Source: CBDATB01 sp965199745 (GTDB lineage Bacteria > Bacteroidota > Bacteroidia > Cytophagales > Flammeovirgaceae). Taken from it: 60,437 nt of DNA. How positions within the stretch are numbered: position 1 is the stretch's first letter; each line of letters begins with the position of its first letter. Positions 26,718 through 34,621 of this stretch are shown here, one piece after another. The stretch spans positions 1 through 60,437 of the forward strand of contig CBDATB010000001.1 in NCBI GenBank assembly GCA_965199745.1. The letters are read 5' to 3'. Position numbers and translations under genes: made by a program. Below the pieces are notes generated by a model. That model made no database searches and was not told the origin of the DNA. It saw only the letters and a program-made list of their open reading frames with translations.

Positions 26718-28346
26718 CTATGATATTTTTTCGGCTTTTTTGTTTTTGATAGCTGCTTTGACAAAGCATACGAAAAGGGGGCTGGGTTTTTCTACAGTAC
26801 TTTTTAGCTCTGGATGAAATTGGGTGCCAATATAAAAAGGATGTGTTTTCAATTCCATCATTTCTACTAAACCTGAGTCAGGGTTAATACCGGAAGCAAC
26901 CATGCCCTTTCGTTCAAATATTTTTATGTATTGGTTATTAAATTCATATCGGTGCCGGTGGCGCTCCTGTATATCAATTTTGCCATAAGCCCGATAGGCG
27001 AGAGAGTTTTTTTTCAGTGCGCAAGGGTAAGTACCCAAGCGCATGGTTCCTCCTTTCTGTCGGATATTTTTCTGGTCTTCCATCAAGTCAATCACAGGGT
27101 TCTTGCACTTAGGCTTTATTTCAGTGGAATGCGCACTAGCTAGTTTCAGTTGGTTTCGGGCAAACTCTATCACAGCACACTGTAATCCTAAGCAAATACC
27201 TAAAAAAGGCACTTTGTTTGTACGGGCAAAATGCGCAGTTTTAATTTTGCCCTCTATGCCTCTTTCTCCGAAGCCGGGTGCTACTAAAATACCGTTAAGG
27301 TCTTTGAGCCTGTTGTTGAGTGCGTCTGTATTTTCGAGCATTTCCGATTGAATCCAATCAATTTCTACAGCACATTCATTCATAGCACCTGCATGTACTA
27401 AAGATTCGACAATAGATTTGTAGGAGTCGTGCAGCTCAACATATTTACCGATTAAGCCAATATTGACACGCTTGGTTGGGTTTTTTAATTTATTTAAAAA
27501 GGTTTTCCAAGTATCTAAGTCAGGTGCTGATTTTGGGGATAAACCGAGCTTTTTCAACACAATTTCGTCCAATAGCTCTTTTCGCATCAATAGAGGCACG
27601 TCGTAGATAGTTACTACATCTAAGGAAGCGATAACACTTTGGATATCCACATTACAAAAGCGGGCTATTTTTTGTCTAATTTCGGTAGGTACGGGTCGAT
27701 CGGCACGGCAAATGAGAATGTCAGGCTGTATGCCTGCCTGTAGTAAATATTTAACAGAATGCTGAGTAGGTTTCGTTTTTAGTTCGCCTGCAGCTTTCAA
27801 ATAAGGAATGAGTGTGAGATGAATAACAATAATGTTGCCCACGCCTAAATCCCAGCGAGATTGTCTGACTGCCTCAATAAAAGGTAATGATTCTATGTCG
27901 CCAACAGAACCCCCTATTTCAGTAATTACTATATCATACTTAGCAGTATTGCCCAAGTTAAAAAAATTATTTTTTATCTCGTCCGTAATATGCGGAATTA
28001 CTTGAATAGTTTTGCCGAGATATTTTCCATCGCGTTCCTTTTGAATGACGTTATGGTATATTCTTCCAGTTGTTACGTTGTTAGATTGAGAGGTAGGTAC
28101 ATTTAAAAACCTTTCATAGTGTCCTAAATCCAAGTCAGTTTCTGCACCGTCATCTGTTACGTAGCATTCCCCGTGTTCGTAAGGGTTCATCGTACCGGGG
28201 TCGACATTAATATAGGGATCGAACTTTTGGATGGCAACCCGATACCCTCTTGCCTGCAGTAATTTACCCAAAGAAGCAGAGATAATTCCTTTACCCAACG
28301 AAGAAGTAACACCACCCGTAACGAAAATATATTTTGTAGCACCCAT
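26718..28346 (-). CDS. pyrG: CTP synthase
   Basis: 542 aa from the ATG at 28346 (MGATKYIFVTGGV); an ATG two codons earlier (28352) is possible but gives a longer start than relatives. It aminates UTP to CTP using glutamine. The N-terminal amidoligase domain has SSLGKGIISASLGKLLQARG and the C-terminal class I glutamine amidotransferase has catalytic Cys in FLGICLGLQCAVIEFA and His in GTQFHPELKS. First gene of the probable pyrG-yidC-recJ-rhomboid run. Confidence 0.97.
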   Translation of the reverse strand: MGATKYIFVTGGVTSSLGKGIISASLGKLLQARGYRVAIQKFDPYINVDPGTMNPYEHGECYVTDDGAETDLDLGHYERFLNVPTSQSNNVTTGRIYHNVIQKERDGKYLGKTIQVIPHITDEIKNNFFNLGNTAKYDIVITEIGGSVGDIESLPFIEAVRQSRWDLGVGNIIVIHLTLIPYLKAAGELKTKPTQHSVKYLLQAGIQPDILICRADRPVPTEIRQKIARFCNVDIQSVIASLDVVTIYDVPLLMRKELLDEIVLKKLGLSPKSAPDLDTWKTFLNKLKNPTKRVNIGLIGKYVELHDSYKSIVESLVHAGAMNECAVEIDWIQSEMLENTDALNNRLKDLNGILVAPGFGERGIEGKIKTAHFARTNKVPFLGICLGLQCAVIEFARNQLKLASAHSTEIKPKCKNPVIDLMEDQKNIRQKGGTMRLGTYPCALKKNSLAYRAYGKIDIQERHRHRYEFNNQYIKIFERKGMVASGINPDSGLVEMMELKTHPFYIGTQFHPELKSTVEKPSPLFVCFVKAAIKNKKAEKIS

Positions 28347-28368
28347 AAGCAAATAGAGATTACACTCG

Positions 28369-28402
28369 CAAAAGTAGGCATAAAAATGTTTTTTTAATCA
28401 AG
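28369..28402 (-). promoter_or_regulatory. Candidate Bacteroidota-type promoter for pyrG
   Basis: On the minus strand a TACTTTTG -7 box (plus-strand CAAAAGTA, 28369-28376) matches TAnnTTTG and lies ~23 bp upstream of the pyrG ATG. A CTTG (plus CAAG, 28399-28402) lies 22 bp further up, near the -33 TTTG position but a base or two beyond the usual spacing. Confidence 0.4.
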
Positions 28403-28607
28403 AGTGGTATAATTGCTGGAGAGTTTTGTTTTCTGGGCGTAATTTTGTTTGCTTAAATTTATCTCGACTTTTTTAGTAATTTTTTTAAGTAAATTGTTAT
28501 GGAGTTTGTATATTCACATGTCGTTGTTGCAATATTAAAGAAGTAGACCTAAGGATATTGATTAATTTTATATGCACCTGTTTTTTTTAGGAATTGCCTT
28601 AGGCTAA

Positions 28608-28635
28608 CAGCTATCGGAGCTAGTTCCGATAGCTG
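28608..28635 (-). terminator. Hairpin downstream of the DUF2911 lipoprotein gene
   Basis: CAGCTATCGGA (28608-28618), a 6-base loop, and TCCGATAGCTG (28625-28635) form a perfect 11-bp stem, 56 bp past the DUF2911 stop in its direction of transcription. There is no U-run directly after the stem, so it may act as an RNA-stabilising end or a factor-assisted terminator. Confidence 0.5.
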
Positions 28636-28690
28636 ACCCATATTTTAGGGTTTTACGTTAGCACCATCTAAATTGCCAAAATCAAATTAA

Positions 28691-29626
28691 TCAATTACTT
28701 TCCCATTCTTCAAGGTGTTTTTGTAACTGGTCTTTATAGAAATTATAAGCGTTGTCGGGTGCTGCTTCGCCTTTTGCTATGGCATCTTTGATAGCACTGA
28801 TGGCTTCATCTTTTTTACCTTGCTCAGCCAATATTCGTGCTTTTATCCATCTATTCATGAAATGGTCTGCACGCAATTCGATAGACTTATCGGCTTGTAC
28901 ACTTGCTTTTTCTAACTCACCTCGTTTGAGGTAATAGTTAGCAGCATTTCTCATTTCATCAGATGTTGAGGCATTTCCCATAGATGCTTCTACCACATCA
29001 TTGGTTTTTATTTGAAAAGGAAAAGAAACTTTCACTTCCTCCCAGTTCATCACTACAAGTCCTTCGGTATCGCTCAATGCCTGTATAGAATAGGCTAAAC
29101 GTTCTTGAAAGGTTTCTGATAGTTGGGGAGCTACATCAATTGAAACAGCGTCTGCTGCCATCAATTTTTCCATATCTTGCTCGCCCTCACCATCATTATA
29201 GGCGAAAATATTAGCACCCGTATTCAGGTGTACTGTCCATTCTGCATTTTCTCTTGGCGTAATAAAGATTACATAACTACCAGCTTTCAGTTCTTTCCCG
29301 TTGATAGTTACATTGTCCTGAAAGGTGATTTTAGTAGCTGCATTAGCACCAGCGCGCCAAGCTTTTCCATAGGGTTCTAATTCGCCCCAAATTTTTCTTC
29401 CTTTTACGCTAGGAGCAGAATAGTCAATACTAACTTTGGTTACACCTACTACTTGGCTCACACTAGCCGCTGGGCTAGGTGCGGGTATTCTAACTGTTGG
29501 CTTTGGCTCTTCGGGAGCGGTAACGACAGTAGAATTATCAGCGTTTTGCTCGACTTCGGGCGGTTGGCAAGCCCAAAAAAATAAGCAGGACGTACAGCAT
29601 ACAAACAATTGGATTAGTCTTTTCAT
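28691..29626 (-). CDS. DUF2911 lipoprotein with C-terminal TPR-like region
   Basis: 311 aa. The signal peptide ends LFFWAC with the lipobox Cys at about residue 20. A P/E-rich linker precedes the DUF2911 domain (~residues 47-215): PAPSPAASVSQVVGVTKVSI, SVKGRKIWGELEPYGKAWRA and GSYVIFITPRENAEWTVHLN. The last ~80 residues contain TPR-like helices (AANYYLKRGELEKASVQADK). The DUF2911 function is unknown. A hairpin lies past its stop and the mnmD pseudogene lies upstream. Confidence 0.85.
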   Translation of the reverse strand: MKRLIQLFVCCTSCLFFWACQPPEVEQNADNSTVVTAPEEPKPTVRIPAPSPAASVSQVVGVTKVSIDYSAPSVKGRKIWGELEPYGKAWRAGANAATKITFQDNVTINGKELKAGSYVIFITPRENAEWTVHLNTGANIFAYNDGEGEQDMEKLMAADAVSIDVAPQLSETFQERLAYSIQALSDTEGLVVMNWEEVKVSFPFQIKTNDVVEASMGNASTSDEMRNAANYYLKRGELEKASVQADKSIELRADHFMNRWIKARILAEQGKKDEAISAIKDAIAKGEAAPDNAYNFYKDQLQKHLEEWESN

Positions 29627-29736
29627 AATAGTTGTTTTTTAGGATTAAATAATAAATTTTTTGGTAATAAGAAATAAATAAATAGTGATACTCCGTTAAC
29701 TTGGCAAAGTTTAACAAAAAAAAAGAACTATCAAAT

Positions 29737-30424
29737 TTATAGTAAAATATTTCCATTAACTTTTTTCAAAGCTCTCGTCATTTCTCTTTTGCCCGGCGCG
29801 CCGTGTAGTTTGTTCACCTCAAAACCAGAAGCTTTCAAATTACGCCTAAATTGCCCAGCAGCAGCATAACTCACCAACACGCCCTCAGGCTTAGCCATAG
29901 CATATAGTTTTTTGAAATTCGCCAAACACCATATTGTTGCTTGCTTGGCAGGTGCAAAAGCATCGAAAAAAATCAAATCAAAATGTCTGGCTGGTATTGA
30001 ATTTTTCCAAGCTACTTTTAGATTTGAACAGTGTATAATTTTTACTTAACTCATACTGTTTTTCCCAAGGACATTGGTGAAGTATGTCAAAATAGTTTTG
30101 CAATTGTTTTTATAACAATGTTTTATAATTGAGTGTTTCAATAATATTTTCGGGTACGGGGTAAGGCTCTAAACTAGTGTAATTAATTCTTCAATTATTA
30201 TTGAATGCATGAGCAAAAGCGAGGATAGCATTTAATCCTGTGCCAAAGCCTACTTCGAGAATGTCAATAGTTGTATTTTGCGTTTTTGTGGGTTCAAAGC
30301 CTTGCTGAATAAATACATACTGCGATTCTGTAATAGCACCATGTAACGAATGATAGGTTTCTTTTAGGTTGGGATCGTACAGAGAATGCGAACCGTCTTT
30401 TGTTATGATGACTTGAAGGGGCAT
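29737..30424 (-). pseudogene. mnmD: tRNA 5-methylaminomethyl-2-thiouridine methyltransferase MnmD, inactivated
   Basis: The gene reads like MnmD (MnmC1-type, final methylation of mnm5s2U34 in tRNA) but carries three lesions. The first part (30424 to 30191) gives MPLQVIITKDGSHSLYDPNL, YHSLHGAITESQYVFIQQG and the SAM motif ILEVGFGTGLNAIL, then TGA at 30191-30193. The frame continues with YTSLEPYPVPENIIETLNYK, a TAA at 30110-30112, then LQNYFDILHQCPWEKQYEL. A +1/-1 shift near 29978-29990 moves to the frame giving RHFDLIFFDAFAPAKQATIW, and later GVLVSYAAAGQFRRNLKASG and GAPGKREMTRA to the stop. All recognisable domains are there, so decay is recent. Confidence 0.88.
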
Positions 30425-30537
30425 TTTTATGTATATAGGTCTTTGACACTTAAATTGTTATAAAAACACTCAAATGAAAGTATAATTTTTTAAAAATACT
30501 CAAAAAGACAAGTATGGAAAAAAATACTAAAAAATAG

Positions 30538-30545
30538 TATCTTTG
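30538..30545 (+). promoter_or_regulatory. Candidate -7 box upstream of the DUF58 operon
   Basis: TATCTTTG at 30538-30545 matches TAnnTTTG, 72 bp before the DUF58 start codon. A GTATGG at ~30512-30517 is a weak -33 candidate (TATG in place of TTTG) at roughly the right spacing. Confidence 0.45.
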
Positions 30546-30616
30546 CCCGTCTGGTTTAGGTAGAGCAAAAATATGTAAATTATGATATTATTGCGGCCTT
30601 TCTTTTAGATCTAAAT

Positions 30617-31486
30617 ATGAAAGAACTCATTAAAAAACTGAGAAAATACGAAATACATATTCGTAAAGCCATCAACACGCAAATGCAAGGAGATTTTCAT
30701 TCTGTATTCAAGGGTTCAGGGCTAGAGTTTGACGATGTACGGGCTTACCAATACGGCGATGATGTTCGGCATATTGACTGGAATGTTTCGGCAAAAGGAA
30801 ACGGTACTTTTGTCAAAAACTTTAAAGAAGAGAAGGAGCAGAATATATGCTTCATCCTAGATGTGAGTGCTTCGCAAGACATCGGCAAGAAAGGCAAGCA
30901 AAAATCTGATATTGCCAAAGAAATCTGTGCAGTATTGGCTTTATCTTCCATTAAGGAAGGGAGCTCTACTGGCTTGGTTTGTTTCAGTGAGCAAAAAGAA
31001 CGCTATATCTGTCCGAATAAAGGATTGAAACATATTTATTATCTCATCAACGCTTTGTTCAAACTGCAATCTAAATCTCCACGCACCAGCCTGAAAGCTG
31101 CTCTAGACTTTGCTTTGTCTACTATCAAGCGCAAGAGTATTATGGTAGTCGTATCCGACTTTGTTGACCAAGACTATGAGCGAAACCTTAAAGCCATGTC
31201 TTCGCAGCACGATCTCATTGTCATACATATGGCAGACGATAGAGAGCGACATTTTCCCAGTGTCGGCATTATACCACTTTACGATAAAGAATCGGGCAAA
31301 ACCATCTGGATGAATACTTCCTCAGGCAGTTTCAGATCTGAGCTTGATAAGTACTACCGCGATAGCCGCGAAGATTTAGCTTTGCTTTGTAAAAGGAATA
31401 ATGCTAACTACTTGTATGTTAATACAGGCAAAGATTATGTGCCGCAGCTCGTTAAGTTATTCAAAATTAGAAACAGAAAAGGCTAA
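30617..31486 (+). CDS. DUF58 domain protein (vWA-like)
   Basis: 289 aa. The DUF58 signature GSGLEFDDVRAYQYGDDVRH followed by IDWNVSAKGNGTFVK is clear. After it comes a vWA-like domain starting ICFILDVSASQDIG (a MIDAS-like DxSxS), then KSIMVVVSDFVDQDYERNL. Such proteins usually work with MoxR ATPases in complex maturation or envelope integrity. In Bacteroidota a MoxR gene usually precedes it; here the MoxR-like gene is 18 kb away and mnmD debris is directly upstream. It is 6 bp ahead of the aminotransferase gene. Confidence 0.88.
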   Translation: MKELIKKLRKYEIHIRKAINTQMQGDFHSVFKGSGLEFDDVRAYQYGDDVRHIDWNVSAKGNGTFVKNFKEEKEQNICFILDVSASQDIGKKGKQKSDIAKEICAVLALSSIKEGSSTGLVCFSEQKERYICPNKGLKHIYYLINALFKLQSKSPRTSLKAALDFALSTIKRKSIMVVVSDFVDQDYERNLKAMSSQHDLIVIHMADDRERHFPSVGIIPLYDKESGKTIWMNTSSGSFRSELDKYYRDSREDLALLCKRNNANYLYVNTGKDYVPQLVKLFKIRNRKG

Positions 31487-31492
31487 CAGGCT

Positions 31493-32686
31493 ATGCTTTC
31501 GGAAAGGCAATTATTTCTCAGACATTTGGCACAAACCAGCGATGCTCCTCTGTTGCTATCATTTAAAAAAGCAAAAGGCGTTTATATGTTTGATAAAAAT
31601 GGCAACAAATGTATCGATCTAATTTCAGGAATCGGTGTGAGCAATCTTGGGCATTGCCACCCAAATATTGTACGGGCAGTAAAAAAACAAAGCGAAAATT
31701 ATATGCACCTGATGGTATATGGCGAATTTGTACAATCTCCCCAAGTACAACTAGGATACCAATTAGCCAATACTTTGCCTGAAAACCTCAATACCGTTTA
31801 TTTGACAAATTCAGGTGCCGAGGCAATAGAAGGTGCTATGAAGTTGGCTAAAAGATATACTGGACGCAGCGAGCTGATTAGCTTCACAAATGCTTACCAT
31901 GGCTCAACGCAAGGTGCCTTGTCGCTGTGTGGTAATGAAAGATTCAAAGCTGCTTTTCGCCCGCTTTTACCTGATGTGCGGGTTATTCGCTATAATTGCC
32001 CCGAAGATTTAAGCTATATTACGCATCGAAGTGCAGCAGTTTTTGCAGAAACAGTGCAGGCAGAAGCAGGCGTTATACTACCACAGGAAGATTATTTGCG
32101 AGCGTTACGGGCAAAGTGCAATGAAACTAGAACTTTACTTGTTTTTGATGAGATTCAAACCGGTTTCGGCAGGACGGGGAAATTTTGGGGCTTTCAGCAC
32201 GAACGAATCATTCCCGACATCATTACCTGTGCTAAAGGAATGGGTGGCGGTATGCCCATAGGTGCTTTTATCAGTACTGACAAGCTGATGGCTGTATTTA
32301 AAGAATCGCCTGTTTTAGGGCATATCACTACTTTTGGCGGGCATCCGGTGAGTAGTGCCGCCGCCCTAGCTACGCTCACAACAATACGGCAGGAGAGCTT
32401 GCTCGAAAAAGTTGAAAAAAAAGCACTATTATTTAAAAAATACCTCAAACACCCAAAAATAAAAGCTATCAGACATTGCGGCTTGCTGATGGCAGTTGAG
32501 TTCGACTCATTCGGGCAATTAAAAAATATTATCGACAAGGCAGCAGCATTAGGAGTATTAACTGACTGGTTTCTTTTCTGCGATTATGCCATGAGAATTG
32601 CCCCGCCACTCATCATCACCGAAGAACAAATACAAGAGGCTTGCGAAAAAATATTACAAGCTATTAATTACAGCGTTCAGTTATAA
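31493..32686 (+). CDS. Class III aminotransferase (ornithine/acetylornithine-like)
   Basis: 397 aa. Second class III PLP enzyme in the window. It has CIDLISGIGVSNLGHCHPNI, YLTNSGAEAIEGAMKLAKRY, NAYHGSTQGALSL, LVFDEIQTGFGRTGKF (PLP-ring Asp) and ITCAKGMGGGMPIGA with the Schiff-base Lys, then HITTFGGHPVSSAAALATL. The start MLSERQLFLRHLAQTS is usual for the Bacteroidota 'aspartate aminotransferase family' group. The substrate is uncertain; the window's other class III enzyme is the better argD. It overlaps no neighbour but sits tightly between DUF58 and the VC0807-like gene. Confidence 0.82.
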   Translation: MLSERQLFLRHLAQTSDAPLLLSFKKAKGVYMFDKNGNKCIDLISGIGVSNLGHCHPNIVRAVKKQSENYMHLMVYGEFVQSPQVQLGYQLANTLPENLNTVYLTNSGAEAIEGAMKLAKRYTGRSELISFTNAYHGSTQGALSLCGNERFKAAFRPLLPDVRVIRYNCPEDLSYITHRSAAVFAETVQAEAGVILPQEDYLRALRAKCNETRTLLVFDEIQTGFGRTGKFWGFQHERIIPDIITCAKGMGGGMPIGAFISTDKLMAVFKESPVLGHITTFGGHPVSSAAALATLTTIRQESLLEKVEKKALLFKKYLKHPKIKAIRHCGLLMAVEFDSFGQLKNIIDKAAALGVLTDWFLFCDYAMRIAPPLIITEEQIQEACEKILQAINYSVQL

Positions 32687-32698
32687 ATTTTTAGCCCG

Positions 32699-33400
32699 AT
32701 GGATAAAAGAAAGAAAAAAGAAAGTCCTTTGTTGAGCTTATTACTCAATATCGTTATTCCCTCCTATATTCTGATGAAGATCAGTACCCAACTAGGCAAT
32801 GTTAATGCTCTCCTTCTGGCACTTGCCTTTCCTATCGGTTACGGTGTCTTTGACTTTATTAGAAGCAAAGAGCTGAATATTTTTTCTATCCTAGGATTAA
32901 CGAGTGTGTTACTCACAGGAGTAATTGGTTTGCTAGAATTACACCCTCGTTGGATTGCTATTAAAGAAGCTGCTATACCCCTACTGATAGGTATTGTTGT
33001 GATTGCCACTACGGGCAGTAAGTATGCTGTTGTGAAAAAGATTATTTATAATGACCAACTGCTCAATATGGAGCTAATCAATATTAAGTTGGAAGAGTAT
33101 CAGAGCCAAGCATTTTTAGAAAAAAAACTACAAATTGCTTCTTATCTGGTGGGTGGCTCTTTTTTCTTTTCGGCTTTTTTAAACTATGTTTTGGCAAAAA
33201 TCATTTTGGTAAGCCAGCCCGGTACTGAGGCTTTTAATGAAGAATTAGGCAAAATGACTGCTTTAAGTTTTCCCGTTATTGCCCTGCCCTCAACACTTAT
33301 TCTCATATTGGTGCTATGGTATTTACTGAAAAACATCGGAGTAGCTACTCAGCTGAATTGGAGGGAAATACTGAAAAATAACAGTAATATGAATTCTTAA
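32699..33400 (+). CDS. VC0807-like integral membrane protein
   Basis: 233 aa with about six membrane segments. LLNIVIPSYILMKIST, LAFPIGYGVFDFIRS, SILGLTSVLLTGVIGLLEL and AIKEAAIPLLIGI are characteristic of the VC0807 family (annotated variously as intracellular-septation-like or transporter-like). A basic N-terminus (MDKRKKKES) faces the cytoplasm. Function unknown. Third gene of the DUF58-aminotransferase run (12-bp spacing). Confidence 0.75.
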   Translation: MDKRKKKESPLLSLLLNIVIPSYILMKISTQLGNVNALLLALAFPIGYGVFDFIRSKELNIFSILGLTSVLLTGVIGLLELHPRWIAIKEAAIPLLIGIVVIATTGSKYAVVKKIIYNDQLLNMELINIKLEEYQSQAFLEKKLQIASYLVGGSFFFSAFLNYVLAKIILVSQPGTEAFNEELGKMTALSFPVIALPSTLILILVLWYLLKNIGVATQLNWREILKNNSNMNS

Positions 33401-33690
33401 AAAAGAAATTAATCGGTAACGTAAAAATATTATGATTTTTAATATTTTCTTATATCACCACCGATCAATAATTGATAGATCTAGCAGTTTATTTGTTTAA
33501 AAGAGTTGATTTTTTTCTTTAAAAATAACTCGGTCACCCAAAGTATCTTTTTTACTATTTTGCTCATCCTGACAGTTCATTTCTTTTCTTTGATACAAAA
33601 ACAGACGCGGCAAAGAAATATCGACTGTTGAGTAATTCTACTGAGAGCATGGCATTGACTCTATCTTTATTTTCATTTGTAAATTACATC

Positions 33691-34344
33691 ATGTCCACTG
33701 TTAAAAATACTGCTTTTTTCACGCCTCATTATCTTCCCTGCATTGAATACTTCGTCTTAATTGTAGAGATTGAACATATCACCTTAGAAAAAAAAGCATA
33801 CTTTCAGAAGCAAACCTACCGCAACCGCGCTTATGTATTGACCGCCAACGCTGTCCAACGGCTTACCGTACCGGTCAAAAAACCTAGCAGCTTGAAAGTA
33901 CCTTATGCTGCTATGGCTATTGACTACTCCCAGCCGTGGCAAGATATTCACTGGCGCTGCTTGCAGGCTTCTTACGGAAAAACACCTTTTTTTACCTATT
34001 ATGCTTATACACTCAAACAGATTATTTACGCAAATTATGAATTGCTCTATGAATTGAATGTTGATTTATTAACATTTTTTCTAAAATCCCTCAATTTATC
34101 TCCTTCCATCAACCACACAGATAGCTATGAGCCTATTTTATCGCGGCAGTATGATTTTAGAACTATTATTGACAATAGGGAAAAAACAAGATTAGACAAA
34201 AATATTCGCTATTTTCAAGTTTTTGGAAAACAATTTGTTCCAAATTTAAGTATTGTGGACTTGCTATTCGCCCAGGGGCCTGAGGCATTTTATACACTAA
34301 CAGAATATAGAAAAAATTATCCTTATGACGATAACTGGGAGTAA
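33691..34344 (+). CDS. WbqC family protein
   Basis: 217 aa from the ATG at 33691 (MSTVKNTAFFTPHYLPCIEYF without its last residue is the family start); upstream TTG (33628) and ATG (33649) are less plausible because the WbqC core begins right after 33691. Motifs: HITLEKKAYFQKQTYRNRAY, RLTVPVKKPSS, and WQDIHWRCLQASYGKTPFF (conserved 'H...i...Y..aP.f'). The WbqC family is linked to surface-polysaccharide or amino-sugar metabolism, and the reaction here is unassigned. It stands alone upstream of clpC. Confidence 0.85.
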   Translation: MSTVKNTAFFTPHYLPCIEYFVLIVEIEHITLEKKAYFQKQTYRNRAYVLTANAVQRLTVPVKKPSSLKVPYAAMAIDYSQPWQDIHWRCLQASYGKTPFFTYYAYTLKQIIYANYELLYELNVDLLTFFLKSLNLSPSINHTDSYEPILSRQYDFRTIIDNREKTRLDKNIRYFQVFGKQFVPNLSIVDLLFAQGPEAFYTLTEYRKNYPYDDNWE

Positions 34345-34621
34345 ACGCCTCAAGTATTAGTGGTTTTTTCACTTATTAATCAAACTTAGCCACCATTTTC
34401 TGAACTCTAACCTAGAAATAGGGTTGTATTAAAAACAAAAGCACCTTTTTCTGCTTTTTAACAAATAAAATTAGTTATCTTAGTTGCTGTTTATCTACTC
34501 GCATGTAGTAACAATCATCGATAAAAAGGCATAAGAGTCATTTTAGTAAATAAATAGGTATACTACACTAAGCTAGCAAAACCAAAGGTTATAATCAGAA
34601 TAAATCTAAAACCTATCATTC

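Larger units (their letters stand above)
28353..28690. other. Intergenic region between DUF2911 gene and pyrG
   Basis: 338 bp between two minus-strand genes. It contains a candidate pyrG promoter near 28369-28402 and a strong 11-bp hairpin at 28608-28635 placed just after the DUF2911 gene stop. I see no reading frame in the rest. Confidence 0.5.

Noticed and set aside
33401..33690. AAAATATT...AATATTTT inverted repeat after the VC0807-like gene
   Set aside because: Pure A/T stem in AT-rich DNA; probably chance, so not listed as a terminator.
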